Source: Ophiocordyceps camponoti-saundersi (nom. inval.) (Eukaryota > Ascomycota > Sordariomycetes > Hypocreales > Ophiocordycipitaceae). From it: a DNA stretch of 64,000 nt. Of this stretch, positions 27,598-36,619 are shown piece by piece. The stretch is from contig PDHQ01000112.1 in assembly GCA_003339415.1 (NCBI GenBank), forward strand, positions 40,624-104,623, read 5' to 3'. Both the position numbers and the translations under genes were made by a program. Position 1 is the stretch's first letter, and every line of letters starts with the position of its first letter. The notes beneath the pieces were generated by a model that saw only the letters and a list, made by a program, of their open reading frames with translations, was not told where the DNA came from and did no database searches.

Positions 27598-29398
27598 TTT
27601 TTAATATTTTTAATTTATAATTTAAGTTATAAAATTCTTTTATAATTTTTAAAACTTTTTAATTAGCTATAATAATAATAATTTATTAATTATAGCTATA
27701 TTAAATATTTTATTTAGTAATAATTATAATTATAAAAATATAAAAAGCTTTATTATTTAAGTTTTCGGAGATATAGTTTTTTTTAAATTTAAGAAATAAG
27801 ATATTATAATAACTTTATCTATTAAGGTAGAATTCCTTGCTTTTTCTTATATTATAAAAAAAGTTTAAGCTTTTAAGAGGCTTTATAAAAAAGTCGAATT
27901 TAAGCTTTCCTAAAATATTATAATTTTTATTATAACTTTTAGATTATTAAGTTAATTACGAAGGAGAATTAAAGCTAAAAAAAAGCTTTTTTATATTAAT
28001 ATTTACTTATATTAGCTATAGTAAAAAATTTAATTTAGCTAAATAAAAATTAGCTAGATTAAAATATTTAGTATAATAGCTAATAGCTTAATAAAGCCGC
28101 TCTAAGGGGAGAAATTCTATATTTACTAAAAAGAAATTAAACTTATAAAGCTATATATAAATTTAAAAAATTAAAAAAAAGAAAATACCTCTTAATTAAC
28201 TTATTAATTAAGGCTTAAAAGGAAAAAAATACTTTTTAAATAGCTTATTAAAATAAATAATTATACTTATTTTCTTTTTATTATATATACTTAATTTAAG
28301 TTTATATATATATAATTAGTTTTATTATTTATAACTTAAATATTACTTTAAATTATTATTATTTTTTTATTTTCTAATTAATTTTTTTTAAAATTAAATT
28401 ATATACTTATTTTATTATTTTTTAACTATTATTATAATTATTTCCTTATTAGTTAAATAATACTTTTATCTTAAGAAGTTAAGATTATCTTTTTTATTAT
28501 TTATTTTAATTAAAGAGAATATTTTAAAATATTATAAATCGCTAATTATAATATTTTTATTTTCTTTATGAATTTTTCTTTTTTAATTTTTTTAACTTAT
28601 TTATTATTTTTATTATTATTAAAAATATATAATAAACTTATTAAAATATATAAAAAAAATAAAAAAGTTAATAATATTTAAAAAATTACTTTTTAATAAA
28701 TAAAGAAAAACCTATAAGTAAATAATTTAGCTATTTAGCTATAATAAAAAAGCCCTAATCTCTAAGCTATAATATAAGTAACTAAGCCGCTTACTTAAAG
28801 GCCTTCTTAAATAATAATTTCTAAAAATAGAAATTAAGGAAATACTAAGAATTAAACTTAGCCTTATTAAAAGCTTAGCTAATAAACTAATTACTTAACC
28901 GTTATCTAATATTATTTATTTAAAAATTTTTAATATATAAAGCTTATAGTAAATTAACCTTTAACGCTTTCCTTAATTATTATACGAAACCTTAATTAAG
29001 CTTTTTAAAAAGTAAATATTATTTACTTAGCTTAGAAAATAATATTTATAATATTTATAAAAATATATTAAAGGGCTAAGATAAAAGTAAGCTAAGCGTA
29101 TATTTTTAATTTTTTTAAAATATATAAATATTATAATAATAAATTTATAGCTTAGGAAATAGAATTCTTATTAGGAAAAAGGCTATATTTAAAGTAATAT
29201 ATAAGCTATAAGAATAAAGGCTTATTTATAAGGGTATTATAGCTAAAGAGGCCGATATAGATAATCTTTATTATTTATATAAAGATAACGATAATTCCCT
29301 CTATTTTAAGAGGGTAAGTATATTAATTAATATAATTTACACGCCTCCTCCTTATCTAATAATATCTATCTATCCGTACCTAGTACTTACTTACGCGC
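27598..29398. other. Extremely AT-rich DNA without a gene
   Basis: About 1.8 kb with very few CG, CA or TG dinucleotides and long A/T runs, more A+T-rich by eye than the element sequence to the left. No LTR, reading frame or domain motif was recognised. It separates E2 from the gene island. Confidence 0.6.
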
Positions 29399-29408
29399 GG
29401 GGGGGGGG
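29399..29408. repeat. Homopolymer G10
   Basis: Ten consecutive G at the left edge of the transition to less-mutated DNA. From about 29460 onward TG and CA reappear. Confidence 0.85.
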
Positions 29409-29663
29409 TGTTTTAGATAGGGGGCTTAGATATATTTATCTTATATAATATCTAATAAGTGGGGCATAATAGCTGCCTAGAAGGGCTGTTAGCTAATTAG
29501 ATACGCTATATACTATTAAGGTCCTATAATAGTACGTATAGCTGTGGACGCTTTAATCGCTATTAGCTTACGTATACTATCCGGATTCTAGATATCTGTC
29601 AGAGCCTTAGAAATCTACTACTAGAAGAAGGAAAGGAAAAGACCTTATCTAGGGAAAAAGCAA

Positions 29664-29742
29664 TTATAGATAGCCTAGAGGCTTAGTCCTAGGTAGTAAA
29701 TAAAGAGGTCTTAGGTTCGACTCCCCGTAAGCGTGATTTTTT
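29664..29742 (+). pseudogene. tRNA-like Pol III relic with A box, B box and T6 terminator
   Basis: TAGCCTAGAGG at 29671 fits a tRNA A box and GGTTCGACTCC at 29714 fits a B box. Their spacing is that of an intronless tRNA gene. A T6 run at 29737-29742 lies two bases after where a tRNA would end. The acceptor stem does not pair and the T stem pairs only in part, so this is not a functional tRNA. It is either a mutated tRNA gene or the head of a SINE. A seven-base tandem repeat follows at once. Confidence 0.4.
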
Positions 29743-29743
29743 A

Positions 29744-29778
29744 CTCGTAGCCCGTAGCCCGTAGCCCGTAGCCCGTAG
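29744..29778. repeat. Heptanucleotide tandem repeat (CCCGTAG), five units
   Basis: Four perfect CCCGTAG units preceded by one variant (CTCGTAG). It directly follows the Pol III-like relic. It does not match the TTAGGG telomere unit of filamentous fungi. Confidence 0.9.
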
Positions 29779-30293
29779 CAGAATCTAAGTACCTTGTAGA
29801 AAATAATATAAAGTCCTTTCGGTAATGTAAAGTACCGGCTAAAATCTCTTTTATCACTCTTATACTAGCCTGATAGCTTTTTCCTACTGACAGCTTTTTA
29901 GTCCTGATAGGGAAAAAAGCCCTGCTACTAGTATGTCCAAGTGCAACAGCTGTCAGCGCTGTATTTGCATTCAGACGCCCTGTCCAAAACACCCCTCCAC
30001 GCGCGTAGGTACTTATGCGCATATTTGATATACTTACCTACGCGCACACAGACGGAGGTGGTGCTTCTTTTTTACGGATACTTGGACCGCTTTTGATGAT
30101 TGCTCGAGCTGCGTTCGCAAAGAGTCGTTATGCAAGAGTACCTACCGGCTAATGGTAGCTATGTAGGTAGGTAGAGAGAGGTACGTGCACATGTATGTAT
30201 GTATAAATTATTCAACGTCTCCCAACATCAGATATCCCTACGCACGTCTATCAAGTCTTGGGAAAACAAAAAAAAAAACTTCTCCCATCATCG
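29779..30293. other. 3' flank of the methyltransferase gene
   Basis: Ordinary-composition DNA with abundant CA and TG, that is, not RIP-mutated. The part nearest the gene is likely 3' UTR. On the gene strand an AATAATTTATAC stretch at about 30200-30211 could serve as a poly(A) signal region. Short CCTACC/GGTAGG motifs occur near 30150-30185. I see no second gene here; a 93-codon frame is listed among the rejected items. Confidence 0.5.
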
Positions 30294-31377
30294 CTACCAT
30301 AGAAACCCCCGGCACTTTGCGCTCCCGCACAGACAGTGCGTCATCTCGTCAACCGTCCCATCCCGCTCTTCGGCCTCGAGCGAGCCGCCGTCGACGTAGT
30401 CAAACGTCAACTCCTCGCCCTTGGAGATATCCTTGATGGCGAAAAATGCCAGGCCATGCAGGTGCTTGTCGGCGTGATCTCCGACGCGCGCGAAGATACG
30501 CAGGTTCGGGTCGCACGAGTGGTTGATGAAGCGCGTAGGACCCGACATGAATTCGCCATCTACTTCGAGCGATGGTCCCTGGAGCCGAGCATCGAGCGAC
30601 GTAGGGTCTGTGAACTTGTCAAGCGCGAAGAGGTACACGTCCTTGCACTGCGAGATGGCCGCGGCCGCCCGTCGGCGATCGGCCTCGGCCGAGGTGATGA
30701 CTTCGCCGACGTAGCGGTCGACGAATTGGCCGCGCTTGATGAACTCTTGCGTGCGGACGCCTGCCAGCCAAGTCAGCAATGAGAGCCCCATCTCTCGGCG
30801 TCAACGTACCCCAGCCACGATCGTCGGTTCGAAATATTTGGAGAGGTACTGTCCGGCCTCGCTCGACGACCCGGTTCGGACAGTCAAGGGTGCAGGAGCA
30901 ACCCTTGTGGCACTCGTACAACGGCAACTTGGAGTCATGCAACTTGGAGCGCAGGAGGCCTTTCTTGATGCCGTGGGTATGGTAAGCGTAAATCTTTCCG
31001 CCATCGTCGTCTTCGAGCTCGGCAAGGCACATGCAGCCCCCGTACTGGCAGTCGTCGTCGTTGTCGCATGTACAGCCGCTTCGGAAACTAAGCTCGGCGG
31101 GCTCGACGCCGTCGCCGAGGACGTTTTCGTCGATGAAACGAAAGCCTGGCGGCAGGACCTCGCTGTCCACCGAGTTGACTACCGTGATGGGAGCGACGTT
31201 TTGTAAGGGAAAGGACAGCAGTTGGCACCAATGGCAATCGTCCTGCTCGTCTGCGTATTCCTATCCCGGCCAGACGGAGGGAGTCAGCATAAGAGGAAAG
31301 GAAAGAGTGCGCATGGGACGCACGATTTCGTCGTGGAAGAAAAAGTGTCTCCTCGTGGCTTCCTCCATGGCCGTCAT
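30294..31377 (-). CDS. dim-5: Histone H3 lysine-9 methyltransferase, DIM-5/Clr4/SUV39 (KMT1) family
   Basis: Predicted to transfer methyl groups from S-adenosylmethionine to histone H3 lysine 9 in the nucleus, the mark of constitutive heterochromatin. Exons are 31377-31324, 31260-30810 and 30760-30294 (972 nt with the TAG stop, 323 residues), close to the length of Neurospora DIM-5. The pre-SET has all nine zinc cysteines (81, 83, 89, 94, 96, 135, 139, 141, 145). The SET domain shows GWG at 167-169, GEVI 187-190, VYLF with Tyr211, NHSCDPN 248-254 and ELTFDY 285-290. The post-SET is C-x-C-x4-C at 311/313/318, with Cys251 as likely fourth zinc ligand. Phe288 sits at the Phe/Tyr switch, which by DIM-5 precedent predicts trimethylation. 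There is no chromodomain. Start: the first in-frame ATG after an in-frame stop at 31465-31467; Met4 or an unseen upstream exon are alternatives. It is intact and unmutated, unlike everything around it. Confidence 0.95.
30761..30809 (-). other. Intron 2 of the methyltransferase gene
   Basis: 49 nt with donor GTACGT, branch-like GCTGAC and acceptor CAG. It splits the glycine codon of GWG and joins the pre-SET exon to the SET exon in frame. Without splicing the frame leaves the family pattern at once. Confidence 0.93.
31261..31323 (-). other. Intron 1 of the methyltransferase gene
   Basis: 63 nt with donor GTGCGT, branch-like TGCTGAC about 22 nt before the end and acceptor TAG. Its length is a multiple of three, but it ends in an in-frame TAG, so retention would stop the protein after 39 codons. 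Splicing joins HDEI to EYADEQDD. The residues downstream (PLQNVAPITVVN) are family-like. Confidence 0.85.
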
Positions 31378-31442
31378 TTCTTCTTCTGAAGCGCCGCCCG
31401 ACGACGGAGCACTATCAGTCGATGTTTCAGGCTTATTCCCAT
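31374..31442 (-). promoter_or_regulatory. Upstream ORF overlapping the methyltransferase start (ATGA)
   Basis: A 22-codon frame starts with ATG at 31442-31440. Its TGA overlaps the main ATG as ATGA at 31377-31374, in a different frame. If transcription starts upstream of 31442, this arrangement could reduce or couple translation of the methyltransferase by termination and reinitiation. The transcription start is unknown, so a role is inference. Confidence 0.4.
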
Positions 31443-31983
31443 TTAAGTGTCGCACGTCTGAGGTTCAGATATATCCGTACTGAGTCAAGGAGACTAGGCT
31501 TAGCCTCTCAGGTGGCTAAGACTGTCGTCAGGCATCCGCACATACCTGGCACCTACCTGAAGGCAAGTAGGTACGCATGAGAAGAAGGGATAAAAATATC
31601 CCTTTGAGTGTGGCCGGTGGTTAACGGTGAACACCGCCTCTAACCTCCAGATTACCATCTACAGATTGCTTACTAAGCTTTCACACTGACCATGACATAG
31701 CTGCTACAGCTTGCCCGAGCCACGGTGTGTAAAGTTGCGATTCATATCCGCGCAAGCAAGAATCGCAGGTATCTGCGTCTATAATGCATAAAGATGGCGA
31801 GCTAGGTACCTAGGTAGCTACTCAGTGATTCATGGTATCTCCTCAAGTTATTTATTGCCAGTGTCTAGGTAGGTATGTACGGAGTATGTACGGACGTTTA
31901 AGGCTATAATAATAGCTGAACCCTGCCACTGCCAGTGACCTAGAGGCTACCTAGGGGCGGCACTAACACACCCAAAGAATTAT

Positions 31984-32041
31984 ACCTATACATACCTACC
32001 TAGGTAGGTATACGGACCTACCTAGGCACCTAGGTAGGTAG
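31984..32041. repeat. Cluster of ACCTAGGT/CCTACC palindromic motifs
   Basis: Several overlapping copies of TACCTACCTAGGTAGGTA-type sequence. Each half is self-complementary, so the cluster could form hairpins. Single copies lie near 31550-31575 and 31865, and a RIP-altered cluster lies at 40644-40710, on the other side of K. Confidence 0.8.
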
Positions 32042-32281
32042 TTTCGTGATAGCATGCGTCATCTCAGCATCTACGGGCCACACCAGGCTCACCCGCTTAT
32101 ATTAAGCGAGTGCGGAGTACGGATATGCAGATACAGTAGTGCACAGGCACCTAGGAGTGCGCGGATAAGCCGAGCACAAGGTACATGCACATAACAATTC
32201 AACACATATTTGAACTCTCTGAGAGAAATAACTCCTCAGAGCTAGGTAGGCGAGTACGGATATTTGTAGCTTATATCATGA

Positions 32282-32286
32282 CTTCC
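32282..32286. repeat. Target-site duplication of K (left copy)
   Basis: CTTCC directly before the K 5' LTR, repeated at 40616-40620 after the 3' LTR. Confidence 0.8.
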
Positions 32287-32429
32287 TGTTAAGGGGTCCA
32301 CGTGACTAGCCCCGCTAGACCTCGCCTATAAGCATATAACCTAGCCTAGCCACCCTAGCCTAGACCTAATATATATATAATATATATATAAGCGTATATA
32401 ATACTTTATACTATGCCTATATTACTATA
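32287..32429 (+). repeat. K 5' LTR (gene-proximal, lightly RIP-mutated)
   Basis: Starts with an intact TGTTAAGGGG and contains the E-box-like palindrome CACGTG. The distal copy reads TACATA at the same place. Mutation increases towards its right end. It is followed by AGTTATAAGCGCC, a possible damaged primer-binding site. Confidence 0.8.
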
Positions 32430-32490
32430 AGTTATAAGCGCCTTCTAATATACGCTTCCGCTATACTAAAAGTAATAATTCCTTTACTTT

Positions 32491-32700
32491 TATAAGGGAT
32501 TAGTTTATAACTAATTATAGCTAGATAAGGGGGATTATAGTAGATATATTTAGGTCTTCCCGATAGCGCTTAGTTATCGCGCGGGGTATATAGCTAGCTT
32601 AGGAGGGGGGCTTCTCTCCCCTTTTTTTCCTCTTTTCGATAACTTTAATTATAACTTTACTTTAGCTTACTTCTATAATCGCCTTAGTAAAACCTTTATA
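32491..32700 (-). repeat. E3 3' LTR
   Basis: 210 bp, reading TATAAGGG...CCTTTATA on the plus strand. It is the reverse complement of the E1/E2 LTRs. Confidence 0.85.
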
Positions 32701-34056
32701 TTAATTAAAGCTCCTCTTATTACTAACTAAACGTAAAAGTAAAATCTTAGTATAAAACGCTATTAAATTCTATTTATATTAAAATTATTTTTAGCTTATT
32801 TTAGCTTATATTTTTAGCTAGCCGCTATATATATTAAATTTATAATTAATAAAGCTATAATTAAGAAGCTTAAATCCTAATTTTATTATATTTTTTCTTA
32901 TCTTAATATTTTCTAGTAAATATTTTTTCTATATATTACTATAGCTATAGATTTTTCTTTTTAGCTTAAAGCCTTTTTAGCGTATATTTCTAAGCTTTTT
33001 AGGGAAAATTATAAAAAGCGCTAAATAGGTTTTTCCTTAATTAAGATATATTAGGAGCTATTAGAGCCCCTCGGAGAATATATTATAAGGTAAAAATATA
33101 CCTTTTTTAAGGCTAGATTATTATATTAATTTAACTATATTAAGATTATTCTACTCTTATCCGGGCTATATAAGGAGTTATAAAAGCGCTTAGATTATAA
33201 GAATTAGCTTATAATATATATAGCTTTTGCTAGCTTTTTTCGAAACTTTAATAAAATATTTAATTTTAAGAATATTCCTAACGCGCTAGTTAATTTACCG
33301 CCCCCCCTTTTTACTAACTTAATAAATATCGCGTTTATATAATCTTATTTTAATATTATTAAATATTAGCGTTACTATTAGTATAACTAAATTAGTTATT
33401 TTAAGCGTAACTATTTAAAGCTTTATAAATAAATAAGAATATTAAAGTTAAGGCTTTTTATAAGCAGAGCGGGGTAATTAAAGGTAAATCTAAAATATTT
33501 TAATTAAGAGGATAATAAGTAAGGAGGGATAAATATACGCTAAATATTATAGCTTAGGTAATTTCCGGCCTTATTATATTACTTTATATAAGGATAGTTC
33601 GCGTATAGCTTAAGCGCGTAAATTTATTAGTAAGTATATATTATAATTATATTACGCCTTAGCTTATAAATTAACGCTAATAGTATATAATAATAAATAT
33701 ATAGCTAGTTTTACTATTTACCGTAATTAAGGTATTTTTTAAGCTTCTTATAATTAGTATAGTATTACTTAGTTTTATATATTAGCTATATAAGTAAGTT
33801 TTTACTATTAATATATAAATTTATTAATTCTTACCTTAAGCGGTGCTATAATTCTAAGCTTATTAAAATCTTCCTTATAAGAATTAAGGTTTAATTCCCT
33901 AAGCTATAAGGGAGCTTTTCCGCCCTTTTATCCTTATCTCTACGGAGGCTATTAAGCTATTAGCTAAGGTCTATATAAAGCGTCCCGCTAGTATAGTAAT
34001 ACGTAACTTTTCTATCTTACGCTCCTATTTCCTTAGCTAGCCTAAAAAGGGGGCTA

Positions 34057-34266
34057 TATAAGGGATTAGTTTATAACTAATTATAGCTAGATAGGGGGGA
34101 TTATAGCGGATATATTTAGGTTTTCCCGATAACGCTTAGTTATTACGCGGGGTATATAGCTAGCTTAGGAGGGGGGCTTCTCTCCCCTTTTCTTCCTCTC
34201 TTTAATAGCTTTAATTATAACTTTACTTTAGCTTACTTTTATAATCGCTTTAGTAAGACCTTTATA
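34057..34266 (-). repeat. E3 5' LTR
   Basis: 210-bp partner of 32491-32700. The element interior adjoining it is the reverse complement of the TAGCCCCCT stretch after the E1 5' LTR. Confidence 0.85.
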
Positions 34267-35779
34267 ACTTTTATTATTTTTCCTACTTTTAGGGCTTATT
34301 TAATTAAATTCGGGGCGCTATAATATATAAAATTCTATACTTAGAAAAATAAACGAAGAAAAATTATTTTATATTAATTTTAATAGCGAAAATTTTAAAT
34401 AATTTTTAAAAATTAGAGGAATATAATAAAATAATAAGAAAAAGCGTAAAATATATTAAATATTAAAAAATAACTACTATATCTTTATCCTTTATTAATA
34501 TAAAGCTTAAAGGTATTACTAGCTATATTAAATAATATAGCGCTTTTATTATAATAGCTAAAATTAATAAATTAAAGCTATTTATTTTTAATAATATTAT
34601 TCCTATTTAACTTATTAATAAAAATAACGCTATTAAATATAATAATAAATAAAAAATTACTATAAGTATTATTTTATAGTTTTTATTTAATAAAGCTATT
34701 AGTAATATTATTAAGCTTAGCTAAGATAAATATACGCTAATATATAATATCTATCTCTTAGCTAAAAAATAAGCTAAAATCTTAATAAAAATATAATCTT
34801 ATTATATTTTTTAATAATAATATTAGCTTACGCTAAAAGATAATATAATTAAAAGTTAGAAAGCTTTTAAAAAAGACCTTTAAGGCTTTTAAAACTAAAT
34901 TATTATAAATTAAGATATAAGGGTATATTTTAAAAAAATACTTTATATCTATATATAGAAAGCTATTAACGCTATTTAAACCTTATATTTTATTATCGCT
35001 AAGAAATAAAATTATAATATAAATAGCCTTTCCGGGTTATTTTTTAATAATATTAATATATATATCTTATTACGGATTAGTAATTTTTAAATATCTTATA
35101 ACTTATTAGGTAATAAAGCTCTCGCTATAGTAAAAAGCTAGCTTTAAAAGAAAAAGCTAAAGAATAAGAATAATAGTAATAATAATAATAATAATAATAA
35201 AATAAAGCTATTATTATTAATAGAAATATATATTATACCTTATTATTTAAAGCGTATAAATATAATAAATAAGATTATAACCCTTTTTTATTATAGCTAA
35301 TAGATACATCCTAGTAAGATAATATACTTAAAGGAGTAATATTAAGTTTTTTACCCTAAGCTTAAGCTGCTACTATATTTACTATATTATAAGAATAATA
35401 ACGTAAGTTCTATAAATAATAGCCTTAATATTATATTTATAAGGAAAAGTATTATAGCTTATATTATTAATATAGCTATTAAACAGAGCCGTAATAGCCT
35501 TATTTTTATAAATATAGTAATTATTAATATTAGCTATATCTTATATCTTTTTAATAATAAAAGATAATTTAATTAATATAAAGAATTTAATAGCCCTTAA
35601 TACCTTATAGCGTTAAATAATAAGCTTTTATTTTAATATAGCTAAGATAGTATTACGATTATAGCTTCTAATAGCTATTTAATTACTTTTAAAAAAATTT
35701 TTATAATATAGATATTCTAATTAATCTTATCTCTGCTAATTAACTTAATAGGAAGGAAATTTATATTAATAGCGAAGAA

Positions 35780-36560
35780 ATATACTTTTAATAACGCGGG
35801 CGTACTATCTACTACCTCTCTTAGATAAAAGGTATTACTAATATTATAGGTATTAAAGCTTTAAAGCTTTTTATAATAGCTACCTTACTTACTAAAAAAT
35901 AAAAAGTTAACTTTACTATAATATATCGCCGCCTTAGCTATATAAGTAAAGATAGGATCTTTAAGGCTTACCGTAAGTTTAGCCTTACGATTAATAAAAA
36001 AAAGTATTTTTAAGTTATTTTATTACCGCGCGTATTAATTAGGGAAAGTAAGTATTATAATTAGTAAAAACTTAGCTATTTTACTTATAAGTTTCCTATA
36101 ATATATATTTTAAGATTTTATCTAATACTTACTAATAGCTTATAAAGGCTATTAGTATATATCTTATAATATTAATATTTATACTAACTATTATTAGGTT
36201 CTATTTACTAAAACTTATAATAAAGCTTTTAAGTAGCTTAAAGCGTAGAAATATAATATTAACGCTATTATAAGCGGTTACCGCGTATAAATTATAGTAT
36301 TTAATAATACTCTTAAATATATATAATATAAGATTAAAGCTTAGGCCGCTAATAAGGGCTTTATTCTTCAAACTTATACGCCTTATATACTTACTTAAAA
36401 TAGCCGCGCTAAATAAGCTAGCCGTATATTAATAAATATTATACGCGCTATATATATTAAAACTAAGCTTCCTAAGAAGCTATAGCTATTCTTTATAAAT
36501 ATAAGCGCTTATATATAAAATATATTACTATTAATAGCTAATCTAAAAAATTAAAGCCTT
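35780..36560 (+). pseudogene. K integrase relic (Copia type)
   Basis: Near 35.93 kb a frame reads YRRLSYISKDRIFKA, matching the H-x-R-L-G-H-I-S pattern of the pre-integrase segment after RIP-type changes. Near 36.39-36.49 kb another frame gives the end of the integrase core: TPY, then a NSRAK/ASRILINIIRA-like run and KLPKKL. Stops are frequent and the frames shift, so no protein can be made. Limits are approximate. Confidence 0.6.
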
Positions 36561-36602
36561 ATTAAAATAATAATAGCTATAATTTATATATTTTATAAAT
36601 AT

Positions 36603-36619
36603 TAGATTAAATATATATA
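36603..36619. repeat. Target-site duplication flanking the SINE-like insert (left copy)
   Basis: TAGATTAAATATATATA (17 bp) recurs at 37212-37228, exactly abutting the first base of the tRNA-like head. This length is typical of LINE-mediated insertion. Part of it is an AT run, so chance contributes. Confidence 0.6.

Larger units (their letters stand above)
31443..32286. promoter_or_regulatory. Upstream region of the methyltransferase gene
   Basis: About 840 bp of unmutated DNA between the gene and the Copia element K, presumably holding the promoter. GGATATATCTG at about 31477-31467 on the gene strand is a weak TATA-like stretch. The region carries several CCTACCTAGGTAGG palindromes and TACGGAGTA motifs. 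No coding frame was found. The original upstream sequence continues beyond K at 40616. Confidence 0.5.
32491..34266 (-). mobile_element. Element E3: inverted copy of the 1.78-kb non-autonomous LTR element
   Basis: 1,776 bp in the opposite orientation to E1 and E2, nested in K. A perfect five-base target duplication ACTTT lies at 32486-32490 and 34267-34271. This is the copy that fixes the family boundaries. LTRs are 210 bp each. No coding capacity was recognised in the internal 1.36 kb. Confidence 0.88.

Noticed and set aside
1..29398. Centromere core
   Set aside because: Neurospora-type centromeres are also RIP-mutated, but nothing here distinguishes a centromere from any other large AT-rich block. 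CENP-A data would be needed.
29744..29778. Telomere-like or CRISPR-like repeat
   Set aside because: The unit CCCGTAG is not TTAGGG/CCCTAA, only five short contiguous units are present and there are no spacers.
29741..30022. A 93-codon open frame on the minus strand downstream of the methyltransferase gene
   Set aside because: Its C-terminus is made by the CCCGTAG tandem repeat (repeating GLRATGY-like residues), it shows no family resemblance and it spans the edge of the RIP region. Chance openness is the simpler explanation.
31168..31170. GTG at 31170 as the start of the pre-SET frame
   Set aside because: The frame continues upstream without a stop through NVAPITVVN to an intron acceptor at 31261, and eukaryotic genes rarely start at GTG.
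31453..31455. GTG at 31455 as start of the first exon
   Set aside because: Not an ATG. The first in-frame ATG is 31377. An upstream spliced exon remains possible but I could not identify one.
30185..31483. Several plus-strand and alternative-frame open frames of 60-160 codons across the SET gene
   Set aside because: They are antisense or out-of-frame shadows of a G+C-rich coding region. None has recognisable motifs, and the sense frame carries an unambiguous domain set.
23734..34266. E elements as DNA transposons with terminal inverted repeats
   Set aside because: Their 210-bp ends are direct, not inverted, repeats, and E3 has a five-base duplication typical of LTR elements.
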